A DNA stretch of 6,579 nt from an uncultured Clostridia bacterium (GTDB lineage: Bacteria; Bacillota; Clostridia; Oscillospirales; Acutalibacteraceae): assembly GCA_947168785.1 (NCBI GenBank), contig CAMVNL010000134.1, positions 1-6,579 of the forward strand, written 5' to 3'. The notes beneath the pieces are model-generated. The model had not been told where the DNA came from, made no database searches, and saw nothing but the letters and a program-made list of their open reading frames with translations. A program made the position numbers and the translations under genes. Each line of letters starts with the position of its first letter. The first letter of the stretch is position 1. Shown in pieces: positions 5,577 through 6,579 of this stretch.

Positions 5577-6460
5577 GTGTTCAGACTGCCTTTCCATACG
5601 CGGGTCAGCTCCTTCGGCTGCCGCAGAAGCTTATGGGTCCGCAGGCCTGTTAATCCCATATCTTCTTCTGAATCCACCGTCTTTACTTCAGGCGGCAGGG
5701 CGGCGTAAAGCGCCCATTTGATATAACAGTCGCAGCGGGGGTCCAGCACCTTGCAGAAGCTGATATCGTAAATTTCCGGCGTCACAAAGGATCCGGCAAC
5801 GTAGGCGATATCCTGTCCGTCCGCCTGAAACAGCAGGCCCCATAATGAAAGCTCGCTGAAATGGCGCAGCGCCGTTTCGGCCGCCGCAGAATCGGCAACG
5901 GTTTCCAAGCCCCTTGACTCCGACCAGCGGCGATTCAGTTCGAGGGCCCGGTCGATATTCGCTTCTGACAGCGGTTCCGACCGCCACGTTCCGGCGGCGG
6001 CGCGGCCAAGGTGGATCTGATGCCGCAGATTTTTATAGCCTTTCCCCGAAAGGGCGATCTGCGCAGCCTTGTCGTACAGATAAGGAAAATCATCGCGGCA
6101 GAGGGAAAAGCGGAACCGCCCCGGATAGTTCGTTTCAAGAAAAGATTTATCCTCATCCCGAACGAAATAGAACGTCGGCGCTTCCCGGGCGATGAGGGCG
6201 TCCGTCAGCGCCAGCCGGCCTTCGTCGCTTCCGCAGGGAAATAGATAGGCGTGTTCACCCCGAGCGCCGTTTTTGACAAGGAACGCGTCGTTCCGCAGGG
6301 CGATTTCATACCGTTCATCCGCCTGCCAGGCGAACAGGGTGGGGAAGGTATAAGTATAAAGCGTGCAGCCGGAAGCGGCACGGATTTGTTCGATCTGTTC
6401 CTTTTGCTGTAATAAAACAGGCGAAAAAAAAGACTGGAGATGGATTGCCTCGGAGGGCAT
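5573..6460 (-). CDS. DUF2156 protein (phosphatidylglycerol lysyltransferase C-domain-like)
   Basis: A 295-residue soluble protein of the DUF2156/LPG_synthase_C family, which has a tandem GNAT (FemX-like) fold. Family signs are a YTYTFPTLFAWQ segment (35-46, usual 'Y.F.NLY.W'), FPYLYDKAAQIALSGKGYKNLRHQIH region (125-150, usual 'YLY....LA.L.G...K..R..I'), and the diagnostic C-terminal VDSEEDMGLTGLRTHKL (262-278, usual 'N.EQDLGI.GLR..K'). In MprF this fold moves lysine or alanine from aminoacyl-tRNA to phosphatidylglycerol. Stand-alone members of about 300 aa are common in Clostridia and mostly uncharacterised, so the substrate is unknown. No membrane segment or signal peptide is present. The ATG at 6460 is preceded by AGGAGG (6476-6471) at 10 nt. 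Its stop codon overlaps the start of the MATE-ATPase gene (ATGA, 5576-5573), so the two are translationally coupled, which suggests they act together. It is the first clear gene of the cassette. Confidence 0.87.
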   Translation of the reverse strand: MPSEAIHLQSFFSPVLLQQKEQIEQIRAASGCTLYTYTFPTLFAWQADERYEIALRNDAFLVKNGARGEHAYLFPCGSDEGRLALTDALIAREAPTFYFVRDEDKSFLETNYPGRFRFSLCRDDFPYLYDKAAQIALSGKGYKNLRHQIHLGRAAAGTWRSEPLSEANIDRALELNRRWSESRGLETVADSAAAETALRHFSELSLWGLLFQADGQDIAYVAGSFVTPEIYDISFCKVLDPRCDCYIKWALYAALPPEVKTVDSEEDMGLTGLRTHKLLRQPKELTRVWKGSLNT

Positions 6461-6514
6461 AGCGGAGGCTCCTCCTGTTCTGCTGCTGAATGATGGGATT
6501 TGGGCCGCCGGAAA

Positions 6515-6542
6515 CAGTCCCGACGGAAGCAGTCCCGACGGA
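6515..6542. repeat. Two-copy tandem repeat of 13 bp, 15-bp period
   Basis: CAGTCCCGACGGA occurs exactly at 6515-6527 and again at 6530-6542, with two bases between. It lies 55 to 82 nt upstream of the DUF2156 start. It could be a pair of protein-binding half-sites or a slippage duplication; the period of 15 is a multiple of three, which also fits duplication inside a coding frame. Confidence 0.6.
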
Positions 6543-6564
6543 CGTCATCGCCGACCTTTCTCCC

Positions 6565-6576
6565 TTTTCCGGAAAA
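6565..6576. repeat. 12-bp perfect palindrome
   Basis: TTTTCCGGAAAA is a perfect inverted repeat near the window edge, about 105 nt upstream of the DUF2156 start. It could be an operator, but a 12-bp palindrome alone is weak evidence and it may lie in the tail of an upstream gene. Confidence 0.3.
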
Positions 6577-6579
6577 CAG

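Larger units (their letters stand above)
6461..6579. other. Leader/intergenic region upstream of the DUF2156 gene
   Basis: No complete gene and no convincing minus-strand -35/-10 pair was found in these 119 nt, so the cassette's promoter is probably outside the window or the cassette continues a longer operon. One minus-strand frame ends here with VFRKREKGRR and a TGA at 6547-6545, which could be the tail of an upstream gene, but ten codons are too few to identify it. The region also holds a short tandem repeat (6515-6542) and a palindrome (6565-6576). Confidence 0.4.

Noticed and set aside
5577..5597. Alternative start of the MATE-ATPase gene at 5597, seven residues longer.
   Set aside because: It has no ribosome site and overlaps the DUF2156 gene by 25 nt, whereas 5576 gives a classic ATGA overlap with GGAAAGG upstream. 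It remains possible.
6315..6548. A 77-codon minus-strand frame whose ATG overlaps a TGA as ATGA and has AAAGG upstream.
   Set aside because: It runs for most of its length inside the DUF2156 gene in another frame, has no recognisable features, and its VGTAS/VGTVS start only reflects the tandem DNA repeat.

Overview
The window looks like chromosomal DNA from a GC-moderate member of the Clostridia (Bacillota), probably a gut-type Oscillospiraceae/Lachnospiraceae-like anaerobe. This is inferred from strong AGGAGG ribosome-binding sites, tightly packed single-strand operons, and the families present (soluble DUF2156, MATE transporters, SpoIIE-type PP2C phosphatase, Clostridia-style ATP-binding domain). 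No rRNA, tRNA, CRISPR, transposase or phage gene was seen.

Every convincing gene is on the minus strand, so the reading order runs from high to low coordinates. (1) 6461-6579 is a leader or intergenic stretch, perhaps with the tail of an upstream gene. (2) 6460-5573 is a soluble DUF2156 (phosphatidylglycerol lysyltransferase C-domain-like) protein. (3) 5576-3837 overlaps it by ATGA and encodes a MATE-fold transporter fused to a C-terminal RsbW/SpoIIAB-like histidine-kinase-type ATPase domain. (4) 3829-3002 is a GNAT acetyltransferase. (5) 2988-1291 is a membrane sensor with HAMP linker and SpoIIE/RsbU-type PP2C phosphatase. (6) After an 87-nt gap, 1203-316 is a cytoplasmic five-bladed beta-propeller glycosidase-like protein. 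(7) An intrinsic terminator at 250-300 closes this block. (8) 236-1 is the start of a second MATE transporter that runs off the window.

Genes 2 to 5 form a compact cassette with gaps of -4, 7 and 13 nt and are probably co-transcribed. The most interesting reading is a membrane-bound partner-switching module. A phosphatase of the RsbU/SpoIIE class reads an extracytoplasmic signal, and an RsbW-like domain is covalently attached to a transporter instead of acting as a free anti-sigma factor. No STAS anti-anti-sigma protein or sigma factor lies in the window, so the link is inferred from domain type and gene order. The pairing of DUF2156 with a MATE-fold protein also resembles, in logic only, MprF, where one protein joins an aminoacyl-lipid synthase to a flippase.
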